From the NCBI GenBank assembly GCA_031553075.1, contig JAVBLX010000087.1, positions 4,036 to 68,035 on the forward strand: DNA of 64,000 bases. The letters run 5' to 3'. The number at the start of each line of letters is the position of its first letter. Positions within the stretch are counted from its first letter, which is position 1. Under the pieces are notes generated by a model. The model searched no databases, was not told where the DNA came from, and worked only from the letters and a program-made list of their open reading frames with translations. The position numbers and the translations under genes are program-made. The stretch comes from DIGJ01 sp031553075 (GTDB lineage Bacteria; Bacillota; Clostridia; Lachnospirales; Lachnospiraceae). Shown here one piece after another: positions 62,193-64,000 of this stretch.

Positions 62193-64000
62193 CTATAATT
62201 CCTGCCGGAAATCTGATTGCCGTGCAATTCGAATAACATTACCTGCGCATTTACGTACATCAGCTTCGTTAATTTCTCCATTTTTCAGTGCTTCCCGAAT
62301 ACGCTTTTTATCGCTCTTCATTCCGCTCATAAGCATTTCATTACCTGCTGTCATGCATAATGCCGCATCGGCTGCAACCTTTGACGTAGACATCCAATCC
62401 GTCACAACAAGACCGTCATATCCCCACTCTGCTCGGGCAACATCCTCTAGCAATGTTTTGTAATTTGCATTATATACTCCATTCACCTTATTATAGGCAG
62501 TCATAATCCCAGTGGGATGGCTTTCTCTCACCGCTATCTCAAAACCTCTGAGATAGATTTCCCGAAGTGTCCGTTCACTCACATTACTTGACATCATACC
62601 TCTTTGTTCTTCCTGTGAATTGCAACAGAAGTGTTTCAGCGTTACATAGGTTCCCCGCCTCTTTTCCACGCCTCTGGTAACTGCTGCCGCTAATTTTCCG
62701 GTCAAATATGGATCCTCACTATAATACTCGTAATTCCGGCCATTTAGCGGATTCCTATGTATATTCACACCTGGAGCCAACCAGAAATTAATTCCATACT
62801 TTGCCATTTCCGCACTAACAGCTTCGCCCTGTTCCTCAAGTAACTTCGTATTCCATGACTGTGCAATGGAGTTTCCTACTGGAAAAGCCGTTGTAAATTG
62901 ATAAACCAGGGTGCTTTTTTTCGGATTTGCGTGCATAATGCGAAACATCCACTTTGGCAGATAATTAAATACATTTCCCATCGCTTCCACGGCGCGAATC
63001 TTATTTTTCTTCAGTGCCGACACACGCTGTATACGGAGCCCTGCTGGTCCGTCTGAGAAGATCAAAAGCGGTACCCCTTTATCTACCAATGTAGACGTGC
63101 TATATCCCACTGCCCCCGGGCATACAAAATCATGTGGTTTTCCCATTAAATCCAATCCATCACCAACCACTAGATCAATACATTCTTCCACCGACAGCCG
63201 GTCTAAAACCTGCTGGTCTTCTTTTTTCAGTTCTGGATATGGCTTTTCATAGGAATAAGTCATGGTCTGAAACGCTGCCGTATCCAGGGTCAATCGAATC
63301 ACCTGTTCTTCTGCATTTGTCTCGCTTTTATTCCCTCTTTTCGTTTCAGCAGGCTTAACATTATCACTTTGCTGCATTTCCTCAAAGGATATTGGTCTCA
63401 TCTGTAACGCCTTATGTTTCGATGTAATCACTGCCTTCTCTAAGACGACTACGGCGCACACAGATGTATTGTCAGACGAGTTACCAAGACGAATTATATA
63501 CTCTCCTGGTTCCAGTCGATAGCTATTGTCACTTTCAAAAAAGCTTGCCAGATTGACCAAATCCACTTCAAGACTTAGTGTTTCTTCTTCTCCCGGTTTC
63601 AGCATTTTTGTCTTTGCAAATGCCGCCAGCTGCTGGTATGGCTTTTCTAATACTCCCTGCGGGCAGGAAACATACACCTGCACAACTTCCTTCCCGGCAT
63701 AAGTATGTCCCGTATTTTTAACCTTTACTTGCATTTCAAGGCAAGTTCCCTGCTGGGTGATCTTCTGACCGTTTATATCAAAATTTGTATAACTTAACCC
63801 ATAACCAAATGGATACCGGATGGGAACAGCGAAAGTATCATAGTAACGATAGCCAACATAAATGCCTTCTTTGTAATCCTGTTCAAGAACATTGGCATTC
63901 ATCTTACCAAACTCTCTGCCATACGGAACATCATCATATTGTCTGACCCAGGTCTCCGTCAGATGTCCGCTAGGGCTGACTTCACCAGATATAATGCTGG
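62193..64000 (-). CDS. Circularly permuted GH3 beta-glycosidase, 5' end outside the window
   Basis: An open frame of more than 600 codons that continues past 64000; the ATG at 63902 lies inside the frame (the codons before it read SPSGHLTETWVRQYDDVPYG), so it is not the start. The order is second GH3 domain, fibronectin-III-like domain (EGIYVGYRYYDTFAVPIRYP and following), then the N-type GH3 barrel with DGPAGLR, NIHRNPLNGRNYEYYSEDPY, KHFCCNSQEEQRG and the nucleophile Asp in GLVVTDWMST. This is the reversed order of the other GH3 proteins here and occurs in a known permuted subgroup. The acid/base residue is off the window. It lies 124 bases upstream of rhaB. Confidence 0.9.
   Translation of the reverse strand, partial: SIISGEVSPSGHLTETWVRQYDDVPYGREFGKMNANVLEQDYKEGIYVGYRYYDTFAVPIRYPFGYGLSYTNFDINGQKITQQGTCLEMQVKVKNTGHTYAGKEVVQVYVSCPQGVLEKPYQQLAAFAKTKMLKPGEEETLSLEVDLVNLASFFESDNSYRLEPGEYIIRLGNSSDNTSVCAVVVLEKAVITSKHKALQMRPISFEEMQQSDNVKPAETKRGNKSETNAEEQVIRLTLDTAAFQTMTYSYEKPYPELKKEDQQVLDRLSVEECIDLVVGDGLDLMGKPHDFVCPGAVGYSTSTLVDKGVPLLIFSDGPAGLRIQRVSALKKNKIRAVEAMGNVFNYLPKWMFRIMHANPKKSTLVYQFTTAFPVGNSIAQSWNTKLLEEQGEAVSAEMAKYGINFWLAPGVNIHRNPLNGRNYEYYSEDPYLTGKLAAAVTRGVEKRRGTYVTLKHFCCNSQEEQRGMMSSNVSERTLREIYLRGFEIAVRESHPTGIMTAYNKVNGVYNANYKTLLEDVARAEWGYDGLVVTDWMSTSKVAADAALCMTAGNEMLMSGMKSDKKRIREALKNGEINEADVRKCAGNVIRIARQSDFRQEL

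Noticed and set aside
1..64000. CRISPR arrays, tRNA and rRNA genes
   Set aside because: No regularly spaced short repeats and no cloverleaf or rRNA motif were noticed on either strand by eye.

Overview
The window looks like the chromosome of a low-GC Clostridia bacterium, most likely a plant-glycan-feeding Lachnospiraceae-type gut anaerobe. The basis is AT-rich intergenic DNA, strong GGAGG ribosome binding sites, GPH-type sugar symporters, many AraC regulators and integrative-element genes of the Firmicutes type. No rRNA, tRNA or CRISPR array was seen. Identifications rest on motifs read by eye; no database search was run.

Layout. (1) 1-1,950: decayed insertion sequences (two transposase remnants, two copies of one IS leader) and poly-T tracts. 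(2) 1,959-11,300: an integrative-element remnant. A C-terminal subtilase fragment abuts three back-to-back large serine recombinases, then a DUF6870-like gene, a MazF-like toxin, a DinG/XPD-like helicase, a structured intergenic stretch and a sigma-70-like factor whose ribosome binding site is the 3' arm of a perfect 12-bp inverted repeat. (3) 11,600-12,289: an orphan OmpR-type regulator with Glu in place of the phospho-acceptor Asp. (4) 12,394-19,828: a sugar or polyol operon (class II aldolase, FucI-like isomerase, FGGY kinase, DUF4432 protein, zinc polyol dehydrogenase), divergent from a PocR-AraC regulator. (5) 19,981-25,256: GH78 rhamnosidase plus GPH symporter, divergent from an AraC regulator. 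(6) 25,472-46,432: a 21-kb run of 12 minus-strand genes (GH2, SGNH hydrolase, polysaccharide deacetylase, esterase, GH2, GPH symporter, GH43, membrane esterase, GH106-like hydrolase, D-allulose-3-epimerase-like protein, two GH3), divergent from an AraC regulator at 46,648. (7) 47,740-54,687: SGNH hydrolase, truncated esterase, GPH symporter and GH78, divergent from an AraC regulator. (8) 54,709-59,722: a third GH78, a GH43 and several gene remnants. (9) 59,797-64,000: a YitT-like membrane protein, rhamnulokinase and a permuted GH3 running off the window.

How it fits together. No glycosidase starts with a recognisable signal peptide, while three GPH symporters are present. This suggests that short, decorated, rhamnose-containing glycosides are imported intact and taken apart in the cytoplasm: esterases and deacetylase remove acyl groups, GH78 and GH106-like enzymes release rhamnose, GH2, GH3 and GH43 remove the other sugars, and rhamnulokinase starts rhamnose catabolism. 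The same module (AraC divergent from GH78 plus GPH symporter) recurs, and fragments of its genes (esterase, symporter, AraC, YitT, GH3) lie in the gaps. The island has therefore expanded by segmental duplication followed by deletion.
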